In this document: positions 42,301 through 53,460 of the stretch, in pieces
Numbering within the stretch: the stretch's first letter is position 1
Layout: the number at the start of each line of letters is the position of its first letter
Source of the DNA: Trebouxia sp. TZW2008
Lineage: Eukaryota > Chlorophyta > Trebouxiophyceae > Trebouxiales > Trebouxiaceae
DNA: 60,298 nucleotides
Direction of reading: 5' to 3'
Assembly: GCA_002118135.1 (NCBI GenBank)
Contig: BDIU01000077.1
Location: 1 to 60,298 of the forward strand
Translations under genes and position numbers: made by a program
The notes under the pieces: model-generated
Databases searched by the model: none
What the model was told of the DNA's origin: nothing
What the model saw: only the letters and a program-made list of their open reading frames with translations

Positions 42301-45300
42301 GTCTCCCACCCCACTTACTGTAAGCTTTGCCTATCTGCCTTACAATATATTCCTGCTGCTGCTGCACTTGCTGCATCAGTAGAGAAGAGTGTGGTATAGT
42401 TGATGACCAAGGCTTGCAGCCCCACTCATTGCAAGCTTCACCTGCCTGCCTTGCATTCTAGTCTTGCTGCTGCAGCATCTGCGGCATCAGAAGAAATCAC
42501 TGTGGCTGATAAGCAAGGGTCCCACCCCACTAACTGAAAGCTTTGCATCTCTGCCTTGCGTTGCAGTCCTGCTGCTGCTGCTGCTGCTGCTGCTGCACTT
42601 GCTGCATCAGTAGAGAAGACTGTGGTACATGACCAAGGGCCCTACCTGTGCTCACTGTAAGCTTTTCCTGCCTGCATTGCTTTCTAGTCTTGCTGCTGCA
42701 GCATCTGCAGCATCAACAGGAATCACTGTGGCTGCTGACTAAGGGTCCTCCTCACTCACTGTAAGCTTTACATCTCTGCCGTGCTGTGAAATCTCGCTGC
42801 TGCTGCATTTGCGGCATCAATTGACAATACTGTGGCAAGAGAGCCATCACCTTTTGATGGCTGCTGCAGCTGCTGTTGTGTCATAGCTGCAGCTCTGCGT
42901 GTTGGTTGACGAGCCCGGGAAATTGACATCACACATCAAGAGCAGCTGCCTCAGACGACAGTTTTGGTGACGGCTTCTTCAAATTTGACGTACCATGAGT
43001 GCTGAGACCATAGTCATGTATACCTCTGTGTTTAGAATGGCTACCATCAGCAGGATTGCGCGCAGCATCACTGCTCCTCTCAATACACATTGAGCTTGCA
43101 TATAGCAAAACTGGTCAGTGCTGGCGGCCAGCATTCAGTTTTTGCACTGCTCTCAATCACTTGGCCAGGTTGGCGTTCCTAGTGGTTGCTTGGCTCACGG
43201 CCAAGCAACCACTGAATATTGCAATGTGACCCGCAGGTTGTAGACCAAAGGAACATGAATGATTATGCAATGAAGCAGTCAGAGTTCTTCAAGGCCTTCA
43301 TAGCCGGTGGTGACACACTGGGGGGCAGCGAGGAGCCCCTCATGCTCAAGGTGAAGGACTACCCGCCTGAGGCAGCCTTTGCTGAAGAGATGCCCCGCCA
43401 CTGGCAGGCAAGTGCCCTAGCTTCATCTTGTGCATGCCCTTTTACGTTGTCTCATGTGAGGCAATTGCCAGGCCCTGCTTGTTGCAGGACTTCATGCATT
43501 GCTGGCATTCAGCAGTACCGCTACCTATGCTAGCCTTGCTTGCTCTGCCCTGCTTGCTGATGTCATGTTACCCTGTCACATGTGCTGCATTCAACAAGAC
43601 TCATGCGTACAAAGACTGGTGCCCTAACCTGCGACATTCATGCAGTGCCCGCTCTTCTGGGAGCACTGCCACTCATGTCTTTGTCTTCTTTGCCCTCTGC
43701 GTTGTCACCTGAGCTATACTTGTGCCTCTGTGCTATCCTTGACTGTCTCCCTGTCTTGCAGGACTTCATGCAGTGCCTACCTTTCCAGGAGTACTGCCAC
43801 CCTGATGGCCCCCTTAATGTGGCTCGCTACCTCACGTCAGCCCTCATCAAGCCTGACCTTGGCCCCAAGTCCTACATTGCCACTGGAAGGTCAGTGCCAC
43901 TGCTTGCACCCAGTACTTGCCCTCATTCTTTCGGTTATCTTACCATGCTCCCCAAGCTCCTGGGCAGATTCTGCACATCATCAACAGCATACTTGAAGTT
44001 CAGCAAGTCCATGTTGAATGTAGCACTTACATCAGCTGTCATCAAGCCTGAACTTGGCCCCGAGTCCTACATTGCCACTGGCAGGTCAGCTACAAAGGCT
44101 CAAGCTGCTCAACAGACTCTGCATGATACCAGCATCAGCCTGTTGCTGTTGCAGAGGGTTCCCCAATACCTTGTTCAAATTCTGCATGATATCAGCATCA
44201 CACTGACAAGTTCAGCATGCAGCCAACAGCAACGACATCAACCATCATGAAGCCACACCTGGACCTTGAGTCATGTATCGCCCCTGACGGGTCAGTTCCA
44301 TTGTTTGTTCTCAATGTGTCCCCTCTTCTTTCTGTCGATCTTGGCAAGGTCGTCACTCTCCTGGTCAGACTCTGCACAATATCAGCAACGTGATTGCGAT
44401 TCAGCCTGTTGATGCTGCTTCTGGCAGTTGTAGCCACTGTAACGAGATGTTTGCGCCATAACAGTTCCTGTGATGCTCAAAGTGCTGAAGTTGCTGTGTT
44501 GAGACATGTCACACAGGTTTGAATCATTTGTGACTTTGCCTGTTATGTTCTCGCGCCAGATTGAGTACTGCAAGCTAGTTTGGTCAGGTCAGGGGCCCAA
44601 ACCCACGGGGTCGACCTGGGAAGATATGGAACGACATTGTCTTGTCTGACTTTCGCATGTTGAACAGCAACCGTCCTTATCGTGATGCTCAAGCCGGCCT
44701 GGCGGGATAGGACTTGGCCACACACCTAGCACATGTGCTGGAAAGTGTAACCTTTGATTATTATTACTATTATCATTAAGCTAGAGGAGCATGAGAAGAG
44801 TGACTCTGTCACAAGCCGCATTAGGCAGTTCTAATAGTGCTCCAAAGGTGTGTCAGCAGTCTAGTCCTGTTTTAGCAAACATGACCTCAGCTGTCCACAT
44901 AGGTGTTAGCGTCTAAACCTGTGTTGGCACTCCATGCGTTCAATGATGCAGGCTGGAGGAGCATTGAGAGGGTGACTCTGTCCACAAGCTGCACTTAGCA
45001 TTTGTCAAAGAAGTCCAAACCTATGTCAGCCGACCAGACCTGTCTCGTTTGTCTCACATAAGTCAGCAGTACCAACCTGTCCCAGCAGTCCGTGTCCAAT
45101 GAGTTACATCTGACTCCCTACTCTGGACTGTCAATCCAATTGATAGATTGGTTGATTATAGTGGACTGGATTTGATGCAGGCTAGAGGAGCATGAGGAGG
45201 GTGACTCTGTGACCAAGCTGCACGTGGATCTGTCGGATGCCATCAATGTGCTGGTGCACATGGAGGGCAGTAGCGCCTCTGTGCGCTGTGGCAACACCCC

Positions 45301-48300
45301 TGCACACCCCCAGGCTGACCCCACGTGAGTTACAGCAGCGTCATTGGAACATGCAGTCATGGCACGGCAACAGTTGTTACAAGCATTTGAACTACCTCTG
45401 CTGTCATAGCCATTGTTGCTGCTGTTGCTGCTGCTGCTATTCTGTCACTTCTGCAACCACACCCTGGCAAACCCTTAGGCTGACTCACAGCATTTTTCAC
45501 TAGAATTTGTGCACATCTGTGTATGGTGACACCCTGGCAGACCTCCAGCCTGTCGCCATAAGCGCCACAGCACTATTGTTTACTGCATATTGAAAACAAG
45601 CCAAAGTGGTGCTGTCTGTCTGGACTGTTGTTGGCTTCCAAAGGCGTACAAAGATTGGTTGTTAGAGTATCTGTACACCTTCACGTTTGACTGCTACAGT
45701 GGTGTCATACCACCACAAAGAAAGTAGTAAGTGCTGTGTTCTGGCCTTTTTTTCGAGACTGCAAGATGTGCTGCCATCAGGAGCTCTTGTCGCTTGCCTT
45801 GCTGGCTGCGTGACCGTCAGCATTGCTATTGACAGCTGCACCTGCTGTCATGCACACACCCCTGCACCCTTTTGAGCTGCCATCTGCACAGTCAGCGCCA
45901 ACTTGCCTGTACTTCCTGTCCTGTTATGTGTTGCGCTTCTGCTGACATGGCCAAAAGTGACGGCGTTTTGACCTACCTCGTGCTGCCTCGTCATGCCTGC
46001 CCAATTTGGCCAACCACACAAGCTGATGCAGCATGTCTAGTTGTGTATGCTATGCATGCAAAGGTGTTTTGTTTGTCCGTAGATGTACTGCAGCATTTCA
46101 TGCAGCGTAGCTGGCAGCTCTTGCTAGCACAGCATGCACAAATGTGTGATGTCTGCACAGGCCTGTACGTTAGCATAGCGTTACACCTATGTTACATGTT
46201 AGCAGGTGTAGCATATGTGGTACTTTTTGCCTTTTAGGGGTGTTGTGTGTCCGTCAAGTTGGTGCAGTATGTTTGGCAATACCTGCCTGTGATATGCATG
46301 CACCGATGCTTTGCAGCATGCTCAGCGTGCTGGTGCAAGTGTGTTGCCAACAGATACGAATTCCTGGTGCAAGTGTGTTGCCCACAGATATCAATCGCTG
46401 ATGTAAGTGGGGTGCCCACAGATACCAATCGCTGGTGCAAGTGTGTTGCCCACAGATACAAACTGCTGGTTCAAGGTTACTGTATGCTCACAGTCACTGG
46501 TGCGCTGGTGCAGGTATGGAGGGGCAGGCGCTGTGTGGGACATCTTTCAGCGCCAGGACGTGCCAAAGCTGCAGGCCTTCCTCAACAGGCACTGTGGGGA
46601 TTTTAGACATGGCGGCAAGCCTGTCAACCCCAGCTCTATCAAGCATGCCATCCACTCTCAGGTGATCTGCCTGATGCCAACTCATGCATGCTTACCATCG
46701 TCAGGTGCCACAGCTGCAAACCAAACAGGCACTGCAAGGGCTTCAGGCACAGCAGCAAACCTGTCAACCCCAGGTTTGTCAAGCATGCAATCCACCCTCA
46801 GGTACCTTGCCTGCATCAACACTGGCAATGCTGCATCAGCATGCCACTCACTCTCACGTAATCTGCCTGCATGAAGCCTCATGAAGCATGCTTGTCATTC
46901 TCATGTCCTTGGCAAGCTCAGGTGACTTTCCTGCACCAAGCCTGGTCAGAATACCATTTTCAGGAGCTGCTCCTGTACCAGACCTATTGTGGTTCAGTAA
47001 CAGCACAGGCCACCTCTCACTCTCAGGTGACTTGCCTGTACCATTACTGATGCATGCTCATCATTCTCAGCTGCCATGTCCTTCCTACGCTCAAATGACA
47101 GGCCTGCATCAGGTCTGTTCACGCATGCCGTCCATCCTCCAATGACCTGCCTGCATCAAGCCCGTTCCTGCATGCTTAGCATTCTCATGTGCCACTGAGC
47201 ATGTGGCTCCTCCGCAGCACAGAGCTGCACAGCACAGCAGCCACTTCCTTTCATGAACATCATGATGTGTTGCGCACAGCCACTGAGTTTGCAGCTGTCC
47301 TCTTATCAACACTGGGTGTTGTACAGTCACCATACAGATTAAAGTTTTGCCTACTCAGAGCTTGCTTTGCTGCTGACATGTCTTGTTTTCCTCCATATGC
47401 TGGTCCTGTGACATGAGAAATTGCTGCTGCACAATTCTTCCTGAACAGCCAGCACCCGCATGGGATAGATTGTCAGCCTCCCAGTACAAGCATTGTATAG
47501 CTGTGCTGTCATGATGTTTGCTGACGTAAAATTGCAGATGTACAATGATATACTGCTGCAGAAGTTCTTCCTGAACAGCTGCCACCTGCAACAGCATGTG
47601 CTGGAGAGTCTGGTCGTGTGACATGAGGAATTGGTGCCGCACAACATTTCTTCCTGATTAGCCAGCACCTGCATGCGTTAAACAGTCAGCCTCCCAGTAC
47701 AAGTAGTATGTAGCTGTGCTGATATGATGTTTGCTGATGTGAAGTTGCTGATGTACAATGGTATGCTGCTGCAGAAGTTCTTCCTGAACAGTTGGCACCT
47801 GCAGCAGCTGAAGGAAGAGTATGGGGTGGAGCCCTGGCATTTTGAGCAGCACCCTCGGGAGGGGGTCTTCATTCCTGCAGGCTGCCCCCACCAGGTACCA
47901 ATATGTGCATTCTTATTCCCTTTTGCATTCACAGTCATTACTCTTCACCCTGCTTTGAAATCCCAAAGAAAAGGTTTGCCAACATTTTCTGGTGCTTTGG
48001 AAAGCTTTTTGTCTTCTATACCCCAAATAGTCTGTTTCCCTTCCTCTTCACATTGTCCTATACTCAACTGTCATAGAATGGCAATGTCTGCTTGCTGTGC
48101 CTCATGAGAGTGGTAGAGACAGAGATCACGTGAGTCTTGTCCCTTTCACTTGCCTGCACCAGGTCATTCATATTGCTCACAGCACGGCAACCCTCAAACT
48201 TTACTGTGTCATGTTGCAGGTGCGCAACCTGGCCAGCTGTGTCAAGGTGGCAGTAGACTTTGTACTGCCAGAGTCACTAGACCAGGCCTTCAAGTTTGCT

Positions 48301-49994
48301 GAGGAGTTCCGCACCATGGGCAAGGACGAGGCCTGGGAGCCCACCTCAGAAGGAGACTGGTCGTACGTTCAGCCCTCAGACAGAACCCACACAGACAAGC
48401 TGCAAGCTGAGCTGTCCATGTGCCTGGCTGCAAAGCATGCTGTGGAGACTTTGTCAAGTAAGTGCCAAGCAGTGACATCACATAACTGCTTGTGGCAGCA
48501 CATGACTGCTTGTGCCTTCTGCTTTCTGGTTCAGCCCTCTGACAGGACAAACACAGACAAGCTCTAGGCTGAGGTAACCATGTGTCCGGCTGGCAAGCAC
48601 GCTGTGGGGACCCTGTCAAGTAAGTGCTAAGCAGTGAGGTCACATGATCGCTTGTGCCATGTTGCAATCTCTAGACTCTGGCTCAATGCTCACACAGGAC
48701 CTGTACCGACAAGCTGCAACCTGAGCTATCTATTTCTCTGACTGCCAAATATGCTGTGGAGACCCTGTCAAGTAACTGCCAAGCAGCAACATCACATGAC
48801 TGCTTGTGGCATCACATGACTGCTTGTGCCATATTATAATGTATGCTTTCTGGTTTAGCCCTCTGACAGGACAAACACAGACAAGCTCTAGGCTGAGGTA
48901 ACCATGTGTCTCGCTGCCAAGCATGCTGTGGCAACCTGGTCAAGTATGTGCCAAACATTAAGATCACACGCTTGCTTGTGCTGTCGTGCCCCCTCGAACC
49001 TTTGTATGTCTGCTTGCCATCAGGTTCCGGCTGCTGTCTGGTTTTACAAGATGGAGAGGTATACAGTATCGTTGCAGTGCCTGCTGTGCGTCCTAGGCTG
49101 TAGTATTTGGCAGCTTCTGGCATAGCACAATGGTTCATGCATAGTGCAGACATAATTGCAGTGCTGAATGCCATCATGATTTGCGAGTGATGTGCATCAG
49201 TCACATGCTTGTGTGCCAGCTCTCCATTGTCAGCTGCTTGACTCACTTCTGAGCTGCTCTTTCCATGGTCTGCAGGCCAACCGGCAGAACAGGCAAAACC
49301 ACAAAACCCCAGGAGGGCTACTCAGCAGGCAGCAGGCAAGAAGGCAGCTGCAGCAACAGCAGCAGGAGAGCCTACTGGTGTTGCAAAGTCAAAGCAGTCC
49401 AAGCCTACTGCCCAGCCCAAGTCGCAGTCACCTCTCAAGCCCACTGCTGACGGCGCAGCTGATCCAGCAGGCAAGAAGAAGAGAGGCAGACAGTTTGTCA
49501 AGGCAGCTGTACATGACGACAGTGAGCAAGAGGACTGGCAGCCGACAAGCAGCGCGGCTGCAGCAAAGACGCGTCAGGCGGACAAGGAAAGGAAGGGCAG
49601 GACATCTGGCAGAAGGGCAGCTGCTCATCATGATAGTGAGGAGTGGAATCCCACAAGCAGTGCCGCCACAGCCGAACCACATCAGGCAGACAAGGAAAGG
49701 AAAGGCAGGACATTTGGCAGAAGGGCAGCTGCTAATGATGACAGTGAAGGCGTGAAGCCCGCAAGCATTGCAGCAGAAGCAAAGCATGAGGATGCTGATG
49801 CAAGAAGAACAGCAGGCAGAGGCAGCAAGCGTGCTGCAAAGGCAGACATCACCAGTGACGAGGACTCCTTTTCAAAGCCTATAGCTGTGAAGGGCAAGAA
49901 GCGCAGGAGTCTGGACACATTTGAGGAGCAGCAGAGTGAAGAAGATGTTGCAGCAAGAGCAAATGCTAGGGGCGGCAAGCGGGCTAGAAAGTAG
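36357..49994 (+). CDS. KDM3/JMJD1-type JmjC histone H3K9 demethylase
   Basis: Exons that agree in phase: 36357-36418, 36548-36644, 36691-36806, [one missing], 37238-37450, 37810-37992, 38257-38346, 38831-39104, 39398-39510, 39812-41017, 41324-41472, 42139-42319, 43237-43407, 43762-43889, 45181-45324, 46514-46661, 47775-47894, 48220-48457 and 49276-49994, over 1,450 residues. The phase demands an extra exon between 36807 and 37237. The N-terminal half has Cys-rich zinc-binding blocks (ACHDC, CPKCLGICACKRC, CDAC..C..CSQCGDYDACVRCC, CGKC). A 402-codon Gln/Ala/Pro-rich exon follows. The JmjC domain has KLHVDLSDAINVL (Fe ligands His and Asp) and FIPAGCPHQVRNL (second His), so it looks catalytically complete. 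In plants and animals this class removes methyl groups from H3K9 using Fe(II) and 2-oxoglutarate. The tail is basic with three internal repeats. Four introns have GC donors. Confidence 0.92.
41825..42080 (+). repeat. Three copies of KDM3 exon 12 start
   Basis: Blocks at about 41828, 41934 and 42030 repeat CCTGCAGAGTCTTTCAGCA, GCAGT/CCCTGC, and GGCAAGCCTGTG with GGTACATGTA intron words; the working exon 12 begins at 42139. Confidence 0.8.
42405..42840 (+). repeat. Copies of KDM3 exon 12 end with about 110-bp tandem units
   Basis: Words CCCACCCCACT..CTGTAAGC, TTTGC..CTGCCTTGC and TCTTGCTGCTGCAGCATC recur at 42410, 42520, 42645 and 42745 downstream of the exon 12 donor at 42320. A pure (CTG) run lies at about 42570-42597. 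Confidence 0.8.
43181..43213. repeat. 14-bp perfect stem, 5-base loop
   Basis: AGTGGTTGCTTGGC (43181-43194) is the exact reverse complement of 43200-43213. It ends 23 bp before the acceptor of KDM3 exon 13 (43237), overlapping the likely branch-point zone. Confidence 0.85.
43480..43690 (+). repeat. Two copies of KDM3 exon 14 start
   Basis: TTGCAGGACTTCATGCATTG at about 43484 and ATTCATGCAGTGCCCGCT at about 43636 repeat the exon 14 start (TTGCAGGACTTCATGCAGTG), with AGCAGTACCGCTAC / GAGCACTGCCACTC for its GAGTACTGCCACCC. Confidence 0.75.
44018..44300 (+). repeat. Two copies of KDM3 exon 14 end
   Basis: 44025-44090 and 44237-44300 repeat the exon end (TCATCAAGCCTGA, CTTGGCCCC, AGTCCTACATTGCC, GGTCAG). 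The first copy encodes IKPELGPESYIATGR, nearly identical to the working IKPDLGPKSYIATGR. Confidence 0.9.
44696..44785 (+). repeat. Short dispersed repeat B, copy 2
   Basis: GGCCTGGCGGGATAGGACTTGG, then the palindromic AGCACATGTGCT, then an ATT-rich tail. Inside KDM3 intron 14. It pairs with copies at 3049 (inverted) and 50529. Confidence 0.65.
44780..45000 (+). repeat. Two copies of KDM3 exon 15 start
   Basis: CTAGAGGAGCATGAGAAGAG.GACTCTGTCACAAGC at 44781 and GCAGGCTGGAGGAGCATTGAG.GTGACTCTGTCCACAAGCTGCAC at 44950 precede the working exon at 45181 (sequences abbreviated). The second keeps the GCAG acceptor. Confidence 0.85.
46323..46470 (+). repeat. 33-bp tandem repeat upstream of KDM3 exon 16
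   Basis: Four to five units of CTGGTGCAAGTGTGTTGCCC ACAGATA.C.AATCG (split) end just before the acceptor at 46514. The unit word CTGGTGCA matches the working acceptor region CTGGTGCAGGTATGG. Confidence 0.8.
46700..47165 (+). repeat. Copies of KDM3 exon 16 end
   Basis: 46720-46805 repeats CACTG..GG, CTTCAGGCA, GGCA/CAGCAAACCTGTCAACCC, TCAAGCATGC and ATCCACCCTCAGGT of exon 16. Shorter, more decayed echoes (CATGC..CATTCTCA..TGACCTGCCTGCATC) follow to 47165. Confidence 0.7.
47430..47700 (+). repeat. Copies of KDM3 exon 17 start
   Basis: TTCTTCCTGAACAG or TTCTTCCTGATTAG occurs at about 47437, 47563 and 47648, with AGTCAGCCTCCCAGTACAAG and ATGATGTTTGCTGA repeated between them, matching 47680-47800. 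The working acceptor is the last, at 47775. Confidence 0.85.
48530..48965 (+). repeat. Three to four copies of KDM3 exon 18 end
   Basis: CCCTCTGACAGGACAAACAC, AGACAAGCTCTAGGCTGAGG, ATGTGTC, GGCAAGCA/GCCAAGCATGCTGTGG and GTCAAGTAAGTG recur at 48535, 48690 and 48860, downstream of the working donor at 48458. Two carry donors identical to the working one. Confidence 0.88.
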
Positions 49995-50528
49995 CCTGGG
50001 CAAGGCTCAGTGTTAAAGATTCTTGCTGTGTGATTCATGTTGAATGTTGGTAAAAGTGGCTGCAAAGCAGCTCAAGTGAGTGTGATTCTTCAGCCACAAA
50101 CAAATGAAAAGGTTGAGAAGTTGTGAAATTTTGTGCCGTGACTGCTACAGCTTACTGTTGTTAAGACACTGTATGTACAAGCATACTCTGTAAGAAGTCT
50201 GCCCAGCATGATAGCACCTGCGGCTGAAATTTTGGCCTCTGTTGAGATTTCACAGTGCTGTGAAAACACTACATGCTTGACATTGGCAAGAATGAATGGT
50301 GATTGACAGCAACAGGAAGTACTCATTAAGCGTCGGTCTTGTGTATTTGCTTTCAACGGCCGCTTACAATCCCTGCAATGTCTAGCAGTGTAGCAGCTGT
50401 CAGTGTAAACTTGCAAGCTAGCAGAAGGACATTTTGCACATGGGCAAAGTATTTTGATCATGAAGCAGCTTCTCTGCATCTGTCTCAAGATTTTCGACTG
50501 TGACTTCACATGACGCTATGAATCCGCT
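49995..50528. other. 3' flank of KDM3
   Basis: About 0.5 kb without a supported gene. A TGTAA occurs at about 50186 (TCTGTAAGAAG). Confidence 0.4.
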
Positions 50529-50612
50529 GGCCTGGCGGGACAAGACTTGTGCTACTCACGCGTAGCACATGTGCTGGAACGTTTGATGGCTACTATTAAC
50601 ATTATTGAGGCA
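50529..50612 (+). repeat. Short dispersed repeat B, copy 3
   Basis: GGCCTGGCGGGACAAGACTTG, TAGCACATGTGCTGGAACG and a tail of ACTATTAACATTATT. Same order as copy 2 at 44696. It lies about 230 bp upstream of the next gene's start. Confidence 0.65.
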
Positions 50613-50843
50613 ACCAAGAGAGTGATCACAACACTTGTGCTGTTGCCTCCAAACTAGCTCAGTAAAGGTTCTGCTCCGAAACCAAAGCACAGCACCGCTT
50701 TGCTTTGTGCTGAAGAGGTCCGTGAGCTGCACAGCGCTCGACATAGTTGACTTCGCCTTCAACAACAGCTTGTGTTGTGCCGCCGATAAATTTCTGAAAG
50801 CCGCAAAAAATTGCCGGCGGGGCGTTTGCCTACGACAGCTCTC

Positions 50844-52157
50844 ATGACAAGAGCGTCGCCAGCGCAACCAGCAGCCGATGATGCGGCCCCCTTGATACAA
50901 GTTGCACCTGCGGCCCTGGGATGGCCCACACCTGTAATGGAGGACAAACCGTTACCCAGGTACCGGTCGACAGAACAAGCTTGCCAAAGCCCACCAGCAA
51001 AAGCTCGACATCTGCTGTTGACAATTGGTGCTGCATAGGTATCAAATGCCAGAAAACTTCGAGAGCCGTGCTTCTTTGCAGTTCCAAGCCACTGAATCAG
51101 ACAGCAGCCACGAGTTCTGGCTGTTTCAGCTGCCGCAGGAGGTACTAAAGCACATCTTCACTGCTTGCAGGCACCGGTGCAGCATCATATCATGTTCACC
51201 ACTTCACCTGCATGAGCCATATGAAGTTGATGACATGTGTGTGAATGCAGTTTGATTCTGAGGCAGGGCTTGAGTGGCAACTAACAAATGAGGAAGATGG
51301 ATCAGTCAGTGGCACATGTCAAAACTCAGAAGGTGCGCCATACATTCATGCTACACATCCATCACCAAACACCACCTTTCCACTGGCAAGCTGTAATGCT
51401 GAAGTCCTTGCACAGTTCACTTTCTGCTGACGCCTTACGTTGCGTCACCGCAGGCCAGACATATGCTTTTGAAGAACAGCCGGTTGGCATGTACGGGCAG
51501 GCATTCACCATTTCACAGACAGATTCCAAATCTGAGGCACTGACCCTGACACAGTGTAGGCGGCATGTCACAGTGTTCAAGTCATATCAGCTACCAGACC
51601 GCATTGCTGCTGCTAAAGCTATGGGAGCCGTCATGCCTTCAGCTGAAATGCCAGGCATATCAGGCATAATATCAACACAGCCTGAAGAAGACGAAGGAAA
51701 TCCCCCTGTTCAGCCCCCAGACGAGGCTTTGATACAGAAGCAGCAAGAGCAAGTCAAACGTCAATCTGCCCAGGATCAGCTGTTTGTCACTCCAAAAGAC
51801 TCAAAACAGCAGCGCGAACAGGCCGAGTCGAATACTAAGAAGCTCTTGAAGCGTGCTCAGGAGCACACAGCCGTCAATGAAGAGCATCGCAAGCTGCAAC
51901 GAGTTGCTGATGTGCCACTCATATCGCCTGATATGCTGCAAGTGACTGCTGAGCCAGAGGTCAAGTCTCAGGCTACTCTGAAACAGGAAGGCACTTGGAA
52001 GCCCAGTCCCAGCAGTATAAACAATCTTGCTCCTCTGAAAGAGGAGTACAAACCTGTAAAGAAGCAGAATGAAGATGGGAAAACCAAAAGGGTCAAGAAG
52101 CGTGACGGCAATGTGACTGTCACTACAACAGTTGACCTCAGCGGTCTTTCTGATTAG
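50844..52157 (+). CDS. Probable RNA polymerase I subunit RPA34-like protein
   Basis: Four exons keep phase: 50844-50959, 51039-51141, 51251-51332 and 51454-52157, giving 334 residues. The start ATG follows a CpG-rich leader and is the first in frame. After a Pro/Ala-rich N-terminus come MPENFESRASLQF, EFWLFQLPQEF and GQTYAFEEQPVG, an arrangement like the RPA34/CAST family (a 'LWLI.aP' strand followed by a small beta domain). The C-terminal half is charged, Gln/Lys/Glu-rich and ends with KKQNEDGKTKRVKKRD, like the basic tail of A34.5-type subunits that pair with A49 in Pol I. The assignment rests on short motifs and length only. It could instead be an unrelated nuclear protein. Confidence 0.55.
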
Positions 52158-52799
52158 CACTGCTGCCATTCTGTATCATCAGCTATGAGACACACTATGT
52201 CATGGTCTTGATTTCAACAGACCGGCAGACTTCAGTTCCTCTGCTAGGTGATTGTAAGTTGTGTGTGTACCTCCTGCATAGCTTGCTAGTGGTTGCATGC
52301 AACATTAGGTTAGGTTAGGCTGTGCAACTGAAGTCTACAGACTAGTCACAAACCCTGCCGCGAGCCAACATTAGCGCAGGACAGATATCTATATCGATGT
52401 GTGGGCGTCCTTTGCTTCCATTTGTCACTGTCAGAAAGGAGTCTTATTTGCATATGCCCCAAGTTGTCTCTCAGCCAATCCTCTTGTGCGCCTTGGGAGA
52501 CTAGTTAAGTTTGTGCAAGCAGGAATGCCAGCATCATGTTCAATGTCATGTCGATCACTTTGATAGAATGGTGTCTACCTCGATTAGATGCCTGGATAAT
52601 TTTGCACATTCTGTTGCGTAAGTCCAGCCTGTGCTACATCATGGCATGTGCTGCCAGCCAGCCAAAATGCAGGTTGGATGATTCAGCAATCTCAGGGCAT
52701 CACTATCATCCATGACCACCTGACAAGCTGAAATATGTACTGACCATTTGCTATTACTAAGGTTTTACAGAGTTCTGTCATGTAAGGGGAACTCCCTTA
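52158..52799. other. Intergenic region
   Basis: No supported gene. A short TTAGG triplet (52306-52321) is present but is too short to mean anything about telomeres. Confidence 0.35.
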
Positions 52800-53460
52800 C
52801 TAAACAGGGAGAGCATGTTACACACGTAAGAATGGCTTGCACCGGCACCAAGCTCCTGGTGTGGATGGTGGTGTCAGCGGAATCAGCTCTGAAAGCGCTG
52901 TAACATGCAAGCAAAGGGTAGTGCAAGCAAAGTGACAAGGCAAAGGTTCAAAAGTAGGATGCTTGTGAGTATTCACAGAGATCATCACACACAGCGTCCA
53001 GCTGGTGAGACGTGAGCTGTAGAAAACTGTTCATCAGCACCATTTTTATCCTTGCATTGACTTCAACACCCTTGGCTACAAGAGCTTTGGCTAGGGGCAA
53101 GATGCCATGGCTGGCAGGTATCATGAGTGGTGTCCACGCATGCGCATTGCACTGCTTCAGATGCTTTCACCACCACGCCAGCAACTTTGAGCACACCCAC
53201 TCATGCATGCGTTCAACAAGAGCATCAGGCTTTTATAGCAGCTGGCTGTCAATGTGAATTGACTGACAGGCTTGTCAAGATAATACGCCGTCACAAAGAG
53301 TTTCAACCACCCATATGATAGGTAACCTATCAACCGTTGAGATTCAGCAGAAGCAGGTCTTATTGGCAGTCTGAGGGATTGACACCAACAAAGGAATGGC
53401 CTCAGAACATGCAAGAACTTGCTTGATGACGATGAGGGTCGGGCAAGGGGCTGTTGCAAA
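52800..53460 (-). pseudogene. Ankyrin-repeat remnant
   Basis: The minus strand at 53025-53139 reads AWTPLMIPASHGILPLAKAL then VAKGVEVNA, which fits one ankyrin repeat (x-TPL...A...G....a..L...G..vNA). A +1 shift after it gives DKNGADEQFSTAH, resembling the start of the next repeat, so a frameshift is likely. Fragments near 52840 (HQELGAGAS) may belong to further repeats. No start, stop or splice pattern could be assembled, and the frame is interrupted on both sides. It could also be part of a gene whose exons I failed to join. Confidence 0.35.

Noticed and set aside
52306..52321. Interstitial telomere (TTAGG)n
   Set aside because: Only three units, and green algal telomeres are TTTAGGG or TTTTAGGG types; chance is likely.
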